64,000 nt of DNA from JBJMLO01 sp045805265 (GTDB lineage: Bacteria; Actinomycetota; UBA4738; JACQTL01), in the NCBI GenBank assembly GCA_045805265.1, contig JBJMLO010000024.1, positions 1 through 64,000 on the forward strand, read 5' to 3'. The translations under genes were made by a program, and so were the position numbers. Positions 1-8,685 of this stretch are shown in pieces. Position 1 is the first letter of the stretch, and each line of letters begins with the position of its first letter. The notes beneath the pieces were generated by a model, which did no database searches, had not been told where the DNA came from, and saw only the letters and a list, made by a program, of their open reading frames with translations.

Positions 1-687
1 CCCTCCTTCCACCGGATTGCTGCAGCCCGAGGGGGTGGCGCCGACGATCGTCCCGCCGACGATCGACCCCCCGAGGAGCTTCTTGCAGAAGAACACCCTC
101 AGGAGGTTGCGGAACGTCGGTGGCGGAGGGGCCTGCGACTGGGTCGGCGACGGCGCGGCCGTCGTCGGCGGCGCTGTGGTCGGGGGTGCTGTGGTCGGCG
201 GCGCCGTGGTCGGCGGGATCGTCGTCGGAGGGATCGTGGTGGGAGGGATCGAGATGGTGGGGGACACCACCGGCGGGGTCGGCAACGGCTCGACCTTGTC
301 CTTCTTGTTGAACACCGTGAAGAACAGGAGCGCGCCGATGCCGGCGACGACCAGGAACGCGATGAGGCCGCCGAGTCCGGCAGACAGCGTGTTGCGGGGC
401 CCCCTGGGCGGCTCGGGCATGTACGGGGGCCCGCCGCCCCCGGGCCACTGCGGCGGGACCCCTCCGGCGGGCGGAAATCCCCCCGGCGGGGGGGCGCCGG
501 GCGGCATCGCTCCGCCGGGAGGCATCGGAGCGCCGGGAGGCATGGCTCCACCGGGCGGCATGGGCCCCCCGGGCGGCATGGCTCCACCGGGCGGCATGGC
601 GGCGCCGGGCTGCGGCAGTGGGTTGGCGCAGTTGTAGCAGAAGGGAGCGCCCTCGGCGTTCTCGGCTCCACAGTTGGGGCAGATCAT
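1..687 (-). CDS. Zinc-ribbon, proline-rich single-pass membrane protein (C-terminus beyond the window)
   Basis: The frame is open from an ATG at 687 to the window edge, 229 codons without a stop, so the gene is partial. A GAGGAGG ribosome site lies just upstream. The N-terminus is a zinc ribbon with Cys3, Cys6, Cys17 and Cys20. It is followed by a low-complexity stretch of MPPGGA-type repeats (about residues 31-95), a membrane segment (about 104-125), and a Thr/Pro-rich external linker of repeated IPPTT and APPTT units. A Cys-containing segment then runs off the edge. The layout (cytoplasmic ribbon, Pro-rich region, one membrane pass, outer domain) matches the two proteins encoded at 1809..2720 and 2717..3859. 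Function is unknown. Confidence 0.8.
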   Translation of the reverse strand, partial: MICPNCGAENAEGAPFCYNCANPLPQPGAAMPPGGAMPPGGPMPPGGAMPPGAPMPPGGAMPPGAPPPGGFPPAGGVPPQWPGGGGPPYMPEPPRGPRNTLSAGLGGLIAFLVVAGIGALLFFTVFNKKDKVEPLPTPPVVSPTISIPPTTIPPTTIPPTTAPPTTAPPTTAPPTTAAPSPTQSQAPPPPTFRNLLRVFFCKKLLGGSIVGGTIVGATPSGCSNPVEGG

Positions 688-736
688 GCGGGCCTCCTCG
701 GGGCCGGGCCGGTCGACACGAGACCGCCGCGGCCGC

Positions 737-1771
737 TCACGACGCCGGCTCCGCAACCGTCGCGCCGCCGCCCATGGCGCGACGCGTCTCGGCGATCTGT
801 CGCCGGTACTCCTCCGGCGTCGCCAGCTGGGCGGGCGTGGTGCGCTCGGACTTGTCGTGGTACTTGCGGAACGCCAGCTCCACCTCGAGGACGTACAGGC
901 GCCGGCGCAGGCGCCACGTCGCCATTCCCTTGCCCATCGCCGAGGCCAGCGAGCCGAACCGCCGGCCGGGGTTCGTGATGGCCTTGAACTCTTCGGGCGC
1001 CACTACGCCGCTCGTGACCTCGTCCTGGAGCTCGCGGGCCACGATCAGCTTCTCCCGTCCGAGGGCCCACACCGCGATGGCCGCGAGGGCCACCAGCCCG
1101 AGCACGTTCGGCAGGTCGGCCAGGAACTTGGCCAGGCCGCTCGTCTGCACGTTGCTCGCGTCGGCAGCCACCCAGGTCGGCAGGAAGTCGTGCAGGAGGT
1201 GGAACCCCATCGCGATCCCGGTGCCCAGCACCGCCATCGACGCGACCCGGGCGAGCGACGCCCGGCGGGCGGCGGCGAGGCACAGCCCGATCACCCCCGC
1301 ATAGAAGACCCAGTTGAAGCTGGCCACGATCGTCGAGAACAGCGAGTGGTTCGTCAGCCCGCCGGCGATGGGCGGCGTGGTCCACACGGTCCAGAAGTTC
1401 GCGGCCAGCCCGAACCCGACCCCCACCATGCCCCCGTACACCAGGCCGTCGAGGAGGTCGTCGATCTCGTACCGGACCAGGAAGAACACCGCGACCAGCA
1501 CCAGCCCCCGGACGATCTCTTCGATGACCGGCTGGTTGGCGTTCTCCGCGCCGATGAAGAAGAAGGCCTGGGAGGCGAGGCTGTTGGGGACGCCGAAGAC
1601 CTTCTCGACCCACGCGGTCGCGATCGGCGCCACGACGGCGCCCGCGACAAGCGCGATGCCGATCAGGCGGACGGGTTCCTTCTCGTAGCGATCCAGGTAG
1701 TAGATCGCGGCCATCAGCAGGATGGCCGGGATCGCCGACCACAGGATCGCGGTCAGCAGGCTGCCGTGCAC
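737..1771 (-). CDS. PrsW-family intramembrane protease-like protein
   Basis: This is a 344-residue multi-pass membrane protein with a GTG start at 1771 behind GGAAGGGGG. It has PrsW-family hallmarks: a YYLDRYEKEP segment after the first membrane helix, the glutamate pair in VIEEIVRG, the DDLLDGLVYGG segment and a later FHLLHD histidine motif. In the PrsW family the Glu pair and the His are the proposed catalytic residues of a glutamic intramembrane protease. The position usually occupied by ENxxY in GFAxxEN reads GFGLAANF here, so one conserved acidic residue is absent. The C-terminal 80 residues are soluble and charged. It probably forms an operon with the zinc-ribbon membrane genes upstream at 1809..3859. 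The substrate is unknown. Confidence 0.8.
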   Translation of the reverse strand: MHGSLLTAILWSAIPAILLMAAIYYLDRYEKEPVRLIGIALVAGAVVAPIATAWVEKVFGVPNSLASQAFFFIGAENANQPVIEEIVRGLVLVAVFFLVRYEIDDLLDGLVYGGMVGVGFGLAANFWTVWTTPPIAGGLTNHSLFSTIVASFNWVFYAGVIGLCLAAARRASLARVASMAVLGTGIAMGFHLLHDFLPTWVAADASNVQTSGLAKFLADLPNVLGLVALAAIAVWALGREKLIVARELQDEVTSGVVAPEEFKAITNPGRRFGSLASAMGKGMATWRLRRRLYVLEVELAFRKYHDKSERTTPAQLATPEEYRRQIAETRRAMGGGATVAEPAS

Positions 1772-1808
1772 GAGCCACCCCCTTCCGGTGGGTGAGGGCC
1801 GGAGCTGC

Positions 1809-2720
1809 TCACGAAGGCACCTCCGAGGGGAAACGGAACGTGTTCATCAGCGTGTCGGTGACGGTGAAGGCGGCCTTGCGGATGGCCTGGTCGGTGATGA
1901 GCGTGAACGTCACCGTGGTCGTGCCGTCGGTGGCCGCCGTGACGATCACCGCGACGGGGCTGCCCGGCCCCTGCGGCGTGTCGGTCACACCCGAGAGCGC
2001 CTGGCCGATGCCGCGTTGGTACCCCACGGCGGGCCCGAGCAGCTCCTCGGACGGCTTGGTCACCTTGGCCAGCCCGAGGATGTCGCCGCCGAGAGCGTCC
2101 AGCCGGGCGTTCAGCGCGTCTTCGGGGGTGGCCTGGTCGGCGGGCTGGGCCCGGATCTGGACGATGACGGTGACGTTGGGGTTCTGCACGTGGAAGTCGA
2201 CGTCGGTGCGGTTCTGGTCGGTGATCGTCCACAGCTTGGGGTCGAACTCCAGCTGGTAGCCGCCCCCGGGGCTGACGAACTGGGTCCCCGCGACCAGCGC
2301 CGGCGCCAGCGATCCCTTCGGCGGCTCGGGCGGCTGGCCGCACGGCGGCTTCGGGCAGTCCGACTTGGGGGCCGGGGGCGCCGAGGACGTGATCAGGACC
2401 GCCGCGACCCCGAGGACGATGGCAAGCACCGCGGCGAACACCCCGATCAGGATGCCGCGGCCCAGGCGGCCGCCCCGGTGCCCCCGGACCGGGCCGGACG
2501 ACATCTGGCCGTAGCCCGAGTACCCGCCGGGGGGCGGGCCACCGGCCGGGGGCCAGCCCTGGCCGGGCGGCGGCGCGCCGGGCCCGGGCGGGTAGCCGCC
2601 GGGCGGATAGCCGCCCGGTGGGGGCACGGGGCCGCGTGGCGGGTACCCGCCGCCGGGAGGCGGAGGGGGCGGGCCCGGCGGGATCCCCCCGGGGGGCGGG
2701 GGCGGCGTCTGAGAGCTCAC
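1809..2720 (-). CDS. Proline-rich single-pass membrane protein with outer domain
   Basis: The GTG at 2720 overlaps the stop of the upstream gene (GTGA), which fixes the start and indicates translational coupling; the product is 303 residues. The first 100 residues are almost only Pro, Gly and Tyr. A membrane segment rich in Val, Ala and Ile follows (about 115-138), then a short Cys/Pro linker with two cysteines (SDCPKPPC) and a roughly 160-residue globular domain of alternating beta-type sequence. The outer domain resembles the lipoprotein or secreted part of many actinobacterial proteins of unknown role. It is co-oriented with the PrsW-like gene downstream and its relative upstream. Confidence 0.78.
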   Translation of the reverse strand: MSSQTPPPPPGGIPPGPPPPPPGGGYPPRGPVPPPGGYPPGGYPPGPGAPPPGQGWPPAGGPPPGGYSGYGQMSSGPVRGHRGGRLGRGILIGVFAAVLAIVLGVAAVLITSSAPPAPKSDCPKPPCGQPPEPPKGSLAPALVAGTQFVSPGGGYQLEFDPKLWTITDQNRTDVDFHVQNPNVTVIVQIRAQPADQATPEDALNARLDALGGDILGLAKVTKPSEELLGPAVGYQRGIGQALSGVTDTPQGPGSPVAVIVTAATDGTTTVTFTLITDQAIRKAAFTVTDTLMNTFRFPSEVPS

Positions 2721-3859
2721 GCCTCGCCTCCGGTGTCGGGCGGCGGCGTCTCCCGCCGGTCGGCCCGGCGCGCGTTCGGCAGGGCCAGGAGCGAGATGCC
2801 GCAGTTGATGCAGAACGAGTGCCGCGGCGTGGTGGCGCCGCAGTTCCCGCAGACGATGTCCGGACCGGTCTCGATCTCGGCGGCCTCCTCGCGCAGGCCC
2901 AGGTGCAGAACCCGCCGGAGCCACACGAGGGTCACGGCGTCGAGGACGAGGTACAGGATCAGCGCCAGGAAGTCCGTCAGGTACAGCTGGCCCAGCGCGG
3001 CCACGATCAGGACCGCCGCCGCGACGGCGAGGGCGACGAACGGCCGGCCCAGCACCCCGAGCGCGTCGCGGTCGCGGACGGGCGACCGGTACCGCAACCA
3101 GAACGCCGCCCCGGTCGCGCCGATCACCGCTGCGGCCAGGACCGGCGCCGCGACTGCCAACTCGAGCACTCGGATGATCCACGGGGTCACCGATCCGACG
3201 GGCCGGAGGCCCGCGTTGGCCAGGAACGTGAACGACGAGGTGACGAGCTGGGCGCCCGCGAAGCACACCGCCGAGGCCCCGCCGAACGTCGCACCGTCCA
3301 GCACGTCGTTGAAGCTCTTCCTGGGGAGCAGCAGCAACGGCCCCGCGATCATCAAGGCCACCGAGATGATCGGCATGACCACGCCCAGCAGCAACGCGGT
3401 GCTGCCCGAGGACTTCTCCAGGAAGGCGGCACCCGACGACGCGAACGCCTTCGCGAGGAACCCCGCGACGACGCCCGCCGCGATCCCCCACACCATGGTG
3501 AAGGCGATCACCGAGATCGGCTCGTCCTCGTACACGTCGACGTCGTAGAGGTAGAGGACGACCAGCAGCGGCGTGAGCACGGCCGAGGCCACGACCGCCA
3601 GGGGGAACAGGCGGAACACGGCGAGGACGACCACCACCAGGGCGCCCAGCAGCAACGCGGCGCGGAACGTGTCCATGTCGGCCCGGGGCAGCTGGGGGAA
3701 GATCGAGGACACGACGCTCGGGCGGTTCACGCCCTCCCTGGGGTTCGCCGCGAACCCCCGCCGGGACTTGCGGGCCACCTCCTCGGCGAGGCTGTTGCCG
3801 CAGCGGATGCAGAAGTTCCCCTCGGGGACCTCATGCCCGCAGTCGTCACACCTCACCAT
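2717..3859 (-). CDS. Membrane protein with zinc ribbons at both ends; degenerate PrsW-like core
   Basis: The 380-residue product starts at ATG 3859. A zinc ribbon (CDDC near residue 4, CIRC near 17) opens the protein, and a second one (CGNC, CINC) lies near residues 330-350. Between them are 8 or more hydrophobic segments. Two core segments read like the PrsW neighbour at 737..1771: VDVYEDEPISV versus YYLDRYEKEP, and FNDVLDGATFGGASA versus DDLLDGLVYGGMVG. The catalytic Glu pair and the late His motif are not visible, so it may be an inactive relative. The last codons overlap the next gene (GTGA). Function is unknown, and the PrsW relation is by eye only. Confidence 0.78.
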   Translation of the reverse strand: MVRCDDCGHEVPEGNFCIRCGNSLAEEVARKSRRGFAANPREGVNRPSVVSSIFPQLPRADMDTFRAALLLGALVVVVLAVFRLFPLAVVASAVLTPLLVVLYLYDVDVYEDEPISVIAFTMVWGIAAGVVAGFLAKAFASSGAAFLEKSSGSTALLLGVVMPIISVALMIAGPLLLLPRKSFNDVLDGATFGGASAVCFAGAQLVTSSFTFLANAGLRPVGSVTPWIIRVLELAVAAPVLAAAVIGATGAAFWLRYRSPVRDRDALGVLGRPFVALAVAAAVLIVAALGQLYLTDFLALILYLVLDAVTLVWLRRVLHLGLREEAAEIETGPDIVCGNCGATTPRHSFCINCGISLLALPNARRADRRETPPPDTGGEA

Positions 3860-4093
3860 GCAGAGATCCTCCTCGTATCCCGCGCCGACAGCCGCCGGCC
3901 TCCTGTGGCGGCATCTTGCCGGAGCCGCGGTTGGACGTCACGGGCGGTTCGTTCGATCCCACTCGCGGGCAACGCATCGCGTTCGGCACAGTCTGGCGTA
4001 GATTCGCGAGAATTGCCGAGTTCGCGCCTACGGAGGGCGAGCCCGCGGCATTCTTCCGGCGAGGGGCGTGCCTGTCAAGGCGCGCGGAACCGG

Positions 4094-5407
4094 TCACCTG
4101 GCCAGCAGCACCAGCACGATCACGACGGCCAGCGCGGCTCCCGCTCCCACCAGGATCCATGCCGCGAGGGGGTTGCGGCCGAGCATCCCCCGCCCGGCCG
4201 GGGGCCGGGCCCGGTACGACGTCGTCGACGGCGCCGTCGGCGCCGGGAAGGCCGGGGGGACGCTCGGGGCCGAGGGGGCCGGGTGCGGCGGCGCCGGGGG
4301 TGGGTTCGGTCCGAACGGGCCGGGAGCGGACGACCACGATGCCCCCGATGCGGCCGGTGCCTCCGGGAACGACCTCGACGGGACGTCGGTCGAGGTCCCG
4401 GACGGCCCTGCCGCCACCGCGCCGGCGTGCCCCGCCGTAGGGGATCGCGACGGATCCCACCCGGCGAGGAAGGACCGCGCGGCCTCCACCATCTGCTTGC
4501 AGCTCGGGAATCGCCGGTCGCGGTCCTTGGCCATGGCCCGCAGGATCACCGCGTCGAGGCCGGCCGGAATCCCGGGCTGGACCGCCGAGGCCTTCGGGAT
4601 CGGGGCCTGCAGGTGCATCAGCATGACCTGCTGCTCGTCCTCGCCGACGTACGGGGGCAGGCCGGTCACGCACTCGTACATCATGCAGCCCATTGCGTAC
4701 ACGTCGACGCGGCCGTCCAGATGCTGGCCCCGGAACTGCTCCGGTGCGGCGTAGTCCACCGTTCCCGCGAAGTACCCCACCTTGGTCAGCCCGTGATCGA
4801 CCGAGCCCTCGTGCAGGTCGGCCGGCGCGAACTGTCCGGCGACTTCGCCGTGGCTCGTGTCGACCTGTTTCGTCAGGCCGAAGTCGGTCAGGTACACGTG
4901 TTCCACCTGCCGGAAGGCCGACGGCGGCTCCAGCAGCACGTTCCCGGGCTTCACGTCCCGGTGGATCAGGCCCCGCGCGTGTGCCGCGTCCAGCGCGCTG
5001 CCCACCCGGCCCAGGATCGACACCGTGCGGATGGGGTTCAGGGCGCCTTGAGCGTGCAGGACCTCGCCGAGGTCGGTTCCCTCCACGTAGCGCATGGCGA
5101 TCCACAGCTCGCCCTCGAACTCCCCCGCGTCCGTGACCGGGACGATGTTGGGGTGCTCGAGCGCCGCGGCCAGGCGGGCCTCGCGCTCGAACCGCTGCCG
5201 GAAGTCCTGGTCGGTCGCGTACTCCGGAGGGAGGACCTTGAGGGCGACCCGCTTTCCCAGGTGGACGTGCTCGGCGAGGTAGACGACGCCCATCCCGCCA
5301 CGGCCGATGAGCGCCTCGATACGGTACTCGGCCATCTGGGTGCCGACGCGGGGATCGGGCGAGGAATCCACTCGACGAGTTGTATCACGCAGGCCATAAC
5401 CGTCCAT
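4094..5407 (-). CDS. Membrane-anchored Ser/Thr protein kinase (PknB type) without outer sensor domain
   Basis: The product is 437 residues. ATG 5407 was chosen because GGAG lies about 10 bases upstream; ATG 5336, at the start of the kinase fold, is the alternative. The kinase domain (about 28-300) has the glycine loop IGRGGMGVVY, the ALKVL lysine, the catalytic loop HRDVKPGN, DFGLTK and AAPEQF, so it should be active. An insert of about 20 residues separates DFG from APEQ. A Pro/Ser/Ala-rich linker follows, then one membrane helix ending 4 residues before the stop, so no extracellular domain exists. The divergent neighbour at 5452 encodes a lipoprotein matching the outer domain of the fused kinase at 19919..21973, which suggests that the lipoprotein is this kinase's missing sensor. 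Confidence 0.92.
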   Translation of the reverse strand: MDGYGLRDTTRRVDSSPDPRVGTQMAEYRIEALIGRGGMGVVYLAEHVHLGKRVALKVLPPEYATDQDFRQRFEREARLAAALEHPNIVPVTDAGEFEGELWIAMRYVEGTDLGEVLHAQGALNPIRTVSILGRVGSALDAAHARGLIHRDVKPGNVLLEPPSAFRQVEHVYLTDFGLTKQVDTSHGEVAGQFAPADLHEGSVDHGLTKVGYFAGTVDYAAPEQFRGQHLDGRVDVYAMGCMMYECVTGLPPYVGEDEQQVMLMHLQAPIPKASAVQPGIPAGLDAVILRAMAKDRDRRFPSCKQMVEAARSFLAGWDPSRSPTAGHAGAVAAGPSGTSTDVPSRSFPEAPAASGASWSSAPGPFGPNPPPAPPHPAPSAPSVPPAFPAPTAPSTTSYRARPPAGRGMLGRNPLAAWILVGAGAALAVVIVLVLLAR

Positions 5408-5451
5408 GGAACTCGCTCCGGAGCCCAGGGGTGCTGGTACAAAGGGCGGAC

Positions 5452-6315
5452 ATGAGCGATTCGCGAATCTCCGCCCCGCGCCGGACCCCGCGCATCGCAA
5501 TGGTCGTCGCAGCCGCCGTGGTGTCGCTGGGGGCTGCGGCCTGCGGCGGTGGGCCCGACGGACCGGGGCCGACCCCTCCGTCGGCCGCGCCGGCCACGTC
5601 GGCGGTCCCGCCGACCTCCGCCGCCTCGCGCCCGGCCTCTCCCTCCGCCGAGCCGTCGCTCCCGGCCTCCGCATCGCCGAGCGCGACCCCGCCGGCCCCC
5701 GATCCGCGATCGATCGACATCCAGACGCTGCTGCGCCCGGGCACCCAAGTCCTGCACGTGATCTACGGCGACGTCGACGGCGACGGCGTGGACGACCTCG
5801 TGCTGGCGTCCGCGGTGGCCGAGCCGCCGCCCGGGGCCCTGATGGCGCAGTCCTACCTCGACGTCTTCCGGTACGACGGCCAGGGCTGGCCGCGGGCCTG
5901 GGAGGCCACGGAGCCCGCACCGCCCGGCAACCCCGACTCCCCGGCCTCCGTCCTGGCCGAACCGGAGCCCGCGGCTGTGTCGCAGCAGATCGATTTCCTG
6001 AACCTGATCGACATGGCGCACGACGGGTCGGCCGAGCTTGCCGTCGGGATCCTGAACGTGGGCGCCGGACCGGGCCCGCTCGACGTCTGGGTCATCGGGT
6101 TCGGGCCGGAGGGCGCGGTGAACGACTTCTCGGAGTCGACCACGGCGGGCGGCGTCCTGGTCGCTGCCGGCGACCAGGTCAAGCTGCAGGCCCCGGACTT
6201 CCAGCCCGGCGATCCGGCGTGCTGCCCCAGCCGGATCGATCACCAGACGATCGGCTTCGACGCCGCGAAGGGCCGGGTCCGCGTCCTCCACGAGACCTTC
6301 ACTCCGGTGGCCTGA
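5452..6315 (+). CDS. Lipoprotein with FG-GAP/VCBS-like domain, probable sensor partner of the adjacent kinase
   Basis: The start is ATG 5452, directly behind AAAGGGCGGA; the product is 287 residues. A lipoprotein signal (hydrophobic stretch ending LGAAAC) is followed by a Pro/Ala/Ser-rich linker of about 60 residues and one globular domain. That domain contains YGDVDGDGVDDLVLAS, the Asp-rich Ca-binding loop of FG-GAP/VCBS repeats, then YLDVFRYDG and a paired-cysteine segment CCPS near the end. The same elements occur in the same order in the outer part of the kinase at 19919..21973 (YGDMDGDGIDE, YLDLFKY, CCPS, RIRVLSRTY). The gene diverges from the kinase that ends in a bare membrane helix. 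Ligand unknown. Confidence 0.85.
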   Translation: MSDSRISAPRRTPRIAMVVAAAVVSLGAAACGGGPDGPGPTPPSAAPATSAVPPTSAASRPASPSAEPSLPASASPSATPPAPDPRSIDIQTLLRPGTQVLHVIYGDVDGDGVDDLVLASAVAEPPPGALMAQSYLDVFRYDGQGWPRAWEATEPAPPGNPDSPASVLAEPEPAAVSQQIDFLNLIDMAHDGSAELAVGILNVGAGPGPLDVWVIGFGPEGAVNDFSESTTAGGVLVAAGDQVKLQAPDFQPGDPACCPSRIDHQTIGFDAAKGRVRVLHETFTPVA

Positions 6316-6353
6316 GCCACGTTCCGAACCGGCGGCGGGGTATCGTTCGCCGC

Positions 6354-7256
6354 GTGGAGGGGGTTCAGGCACCGCCGACGCCGCGGCCGTTCACGAACGG
6401 CATGCGCTCCCCGATCGTCGCACCGGGGGTCCGAGGGCTGCTGGGGCTCCCGCTGTTCGTCTTCGCCGCGTCGACGGCGACCCTGTTCGCATGGACGATC
6501 GACCCGCCGCTCACCGCCGCCGTCCTCGGGGCGAACTACTGGGCCAGCGTGGCGCTCGCGCTGTGGGCGGCGCGCGAGCGGTGGTGGTCGCACGGGCGCA
6601 TCTCGATCTCCGTGGCGCTCGTGTTCGCGCCCATCACCACCGCGGCGACGTTCCTGCATCTGGGTGTGTTCCACACGGGCAGCTCGGGGTTCACGCTGGT
6701 CGTCACGTGGTTCTGGATCGTGGCCTACACGCTGTACCCGGTGCAGCTCGCGTGGATGCTGGCCAAGCAGCTGCGCACCCCCGGCGGCGACCCCCCCAGG
6801 ACGAGGCCGCTTCCCGGGTGGCTGCGGGCCGTGTTCTGGGCGCACGCCATCGTGCTGATCCCGGTGGGCGCGGTGATGTTCCTCGCGCCGGACGCCATGA
6901 GCGGCGGATGGCCGTGGACGACGACGGATGGCGGCCCCATCGCGACGTTGTCGCTGCAGGCGCTGTCCGCCTGGGTGCTCGCGTTCGGAGTGCTGGCCGC
7001 CCACGCGATCCGCGAGAACGACGTGGACCGCATCCGGCCGGCGCTGCTGGCCTACCCCGTGCTGGTCGTGCTCCATGCGATCTCGCTCGCCCGATTCGGG
7101 GGCGTGATGCGGTGGGGCGGCCCCGGCGCGTACGTCTACCTGGCATACCTGGCGTCGTGTGCGGTGGTCGCGGCATTCGGCATCCGGAACCGGAAGCGCC
7201 CCATCGAGCCCGACCGGATCGAGGTCCGTCCCGGGACCCAGGAGTTCACCGCCTAG
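6354..7256 (+). CDS. Multi-pass membrane protein of unknown function
   Basis: The product is about 300 residues with roughly seven hydrophobic segments, beginning after a short polar N-terminus. GTG 6354 follows a weak GGCGGGG at long spacing; ATG 6402 is an alternative without a clear ribosome site. Hydrophilic loops carry Arg-rich ends (RKRPIEP near the C-terminus, which is cytoplasmic by the positive-inside rule). No catalytic motif is recognised. It lies 38 bases after the lipoprotein gene and on the same strand, so the two may be co-transcribed. Confidence 0.75.
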   Translation: MEGVQAPPTPRPFTNGMRSPIVAPGVRGLLGLPLFVFAASTATLFAWTIDPPLTAAVLGANYWASVALALWAARERWWSHGRISISVALVFAPITTAATFLHLGVFHTGSSGFTLVVTWFWIVAYTLYPVQLAWMLAKQLRTPGGDPPRTRPLPGWLRAVFWAHAIVLIPVGAVMFLAPDAMSGGWPWTTTDGGPIATLSLQALSAWVLAFGVLAAHAIRENDVDRIRPALLAYPVLVVLHAISLARFGGVMRWGGPGAYVYLAYLASCAVVAAFGIRNRKRPIEPDRIEVRPGTQEFTA

Positions 7257-7323
7257 CCCGTCGAGGCCTTGTGCCGGCGTCCCGGCGGTGCCACCATCGC
7301 GTGGCGGCGACCGGGGAGGGGCC

Positions 7324-8013
7324 ATGGGTCTGTTCTTCAAGAGAACGAAGCCGGATGAGGAGTTGTTGCGCGACGGGTTGCGCGGCCACGCGACCGTGCT
7401 CCACGTGAGCCTGCCCCGCACCAGCATGTCGACCAGCATGTCCAGGAAAAAAGGCGAGGAGATGATGAAGGGCGACATCACGCCGATCCGCCGGAAGGTC
7501 CGGCTGCGCGTGGAAGTCCCCGGCCGGGCGCAGTACGAGCTGGAGACGAAGATCAGCATCCCGGTGTTGCAGTCCGGGCACTTCGTCGCCGGCAGCGGCC
7601 TGGCGGTGCTGGTCGATCCGGAGGATCCGAAGAACCTGGCCGTGGACTGGCAGGCCGGGATCCAGCGCGGGAGCGTCGCTACCATGCTCCAGGACATGCC
7701 GATGGCCAATGCGATGTTCCAGGGCATGGGCATCGATCCCCAACAGCTCGCGCAGCGGATCGACCAGGCGCAGCAGCAGGCGGCCGCGTGGCAGCAGAAC
7801 CCCGGCCCGCCACCCGCCGGGTGGCCGGCCGGGATGGCGTGGCCCCCGCCGCAGGGATGGCCGCAACCCCAGGCCTGGCCTCAGCAGCTCCCGGGTGTGC
7901 AGCCCACATGGCCCGTGCAGCCTCCGGTCGCGCAGCCCCAGGCCTGGCCCCCGTCGGAACCCCTGCCCTCCACGGATCCACAGAGCGAGCCGCCGGCCGC
8001 GCCTCCGGCCTGA
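7324..8013 (+). CDS. Hypothetical protein with a Gln/Trp/Pro-rich tail
   Basis: ATG 7324 follows GGGGAGG at good spacing; the product is 229 residues. The first about 110 residues look like a compact beta-rich domain (alternating charged and hydrophobic residues; VLVDPEDPKNLAVDW resembles the end of DUF3592-like or OB-type modules found in actinobacterial proteins). A Gln-rich helical segment follows, then a low-complexity tail of repeated PQAWP and QGWP units. No membrane segment or signal peptide is present, so it should be cytoplasmic. The function is not recognised. Confidence 0.72.
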   Translation: MGLFFKRTKPDEELLRDGLRGHATVLHVSLPRTSMSTSMSRKKGEEMMKGDITPIRRKVRLRVEVPGRAQYELETKISIPVLQSGHFVAGSGLAVLVDPEDPKNLAVDWQAGIQRGSVATMLQDMPMANAMFQGMGIDPQQLAQRIDQAQQQAAAWQQNPGPPPAGWPAGMAWPPPQGWPQPQAWPQQLPGVQPTWPVQPPVAQPQAWPPSEPLPSTDPQSEPPAAPPA

Positions 8014-8277
8014 CCCACCCTCGACGCGCGAGGCTGGCTCCGACCTCGTTGTCGTCTACCAAGGACGTCGTCGCAGATCGTCCTGGTCCGGTACCTGGCC
8101 TCCTGATTCCCGTTCCGGGAGCCGGGGTCCCCCTTCCCGGTCCGGGACCCTCGCCGACGTGGCCGTCTGCAGGATGAGACGTGCCCAGCTGACCTCGACG
8201 TCTTTCGGGGCTCCGCCTCGCGATCGGACACGAGATGGTGCCGACCACCAGCCCATATGCAGCGAATCCGTCAACAG

Positions 8278-8350
8278 TGGAGACGACCGGGATCGAACCG
8301 GTGACCTCCGCCTTGCAAAGGCGGCGCTCTACCAACTGAGCTACGTCCCC
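8278..8350 (-). tRNA. tRNA-Ala (anticodon TGC)
   Basis: Read on the minus strand, the sequence folds as a complete cloverleaf: acceptor arms GGGGACG and CGTCTCC (one G-T pair), D-loop AGTTGGTA, anticodon stem-loop with TTTGCAA, giving anticodon TGC, and T-arm GGTTCGATCC. The discriminator is A at 8278. CCA is not encoded (the next bases are CTG). In many actinobacteria a tRNA-Ala follows tRNA-Ile after gyrA; here the two lie about 28 kb apart, consistent with insertion or rearrangement between them. A 155-bp repeat begins 3 bases beyond its 5' end. Confidence 0.95.
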
Positions 8351-8353
8351 CGT

Positions 8354-8509
8354 GACATCCTGAGAGCCCGGTCGGGAAGTCCCCCCAACGGCGACCGGGA
8401 CCGGCACCGAGTCTATTGCGTCCGCGACCGGCACGACGACAGCCATTGTGGGCGCGATATCGACGCCGTTGATCGATTCTCGGGCGTGGCTGTCAGGCCC
8501 TGGGGGCCA
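8354..8509 (+). repeat. Dispersed repeat, copy A (pairs with 19707..19861)
   Basis: This stretch aligns almost end to end with 19707..19861, roughly 80 percent identical by eye with a few 1-2 base gaps. The longest identical block is a 24-base run in the middle beginning CGTCCGCGACC; another is GCCGTTGATCGATTC. Copy A begins 3 bases upstream of the tRNA-Ala 5' end. The remaining bases to 8685 hold no recognisable gene. A minus-strand reading frame is open through both copies, but coding is not otherwise supported. Confidence 0.75.
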
Positions 8510-8685
8510 CGCCGGGAGATCGGCCTGCTACGCCGCGGCCAGGTGCTCGCGGGCGGGAGCCTCACCAGCGGCCTCCTCGCATGGCTCGCCAGTATGCGGA
8601 GCGCACCTTCTTGAGTCCGACGTCCTGTCGTTTCTGATGACGAGCCGGGGGAATCAACCGGGGAACCCCAAGATAGACTCGAACT

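Noticed and set aside
480..610. Short periodic G/C repeats that might suggest a CRISPR array
   Set aside because: They encode MPPGGA-type repeats in a real gene, with no spacers. No CRISPR array is seen anywhere in the window.
2618..5455. Very long open frame on the plus strand (945 codons)
   Set aside because: It runs opposite to three well-supported genes and encodes Arg/Pro/Gly-rich sequence without domains; it is a high-GC shadow, as are the long antisense frames over gyrA, gyrB, dnaA and parA.
7679..8446. Minus-strand frame running through tRNA-Ala
   Set aside because: The tRNA cloverleaf is complete, and its antisense and flanking frame give only the usual spurious peptide.
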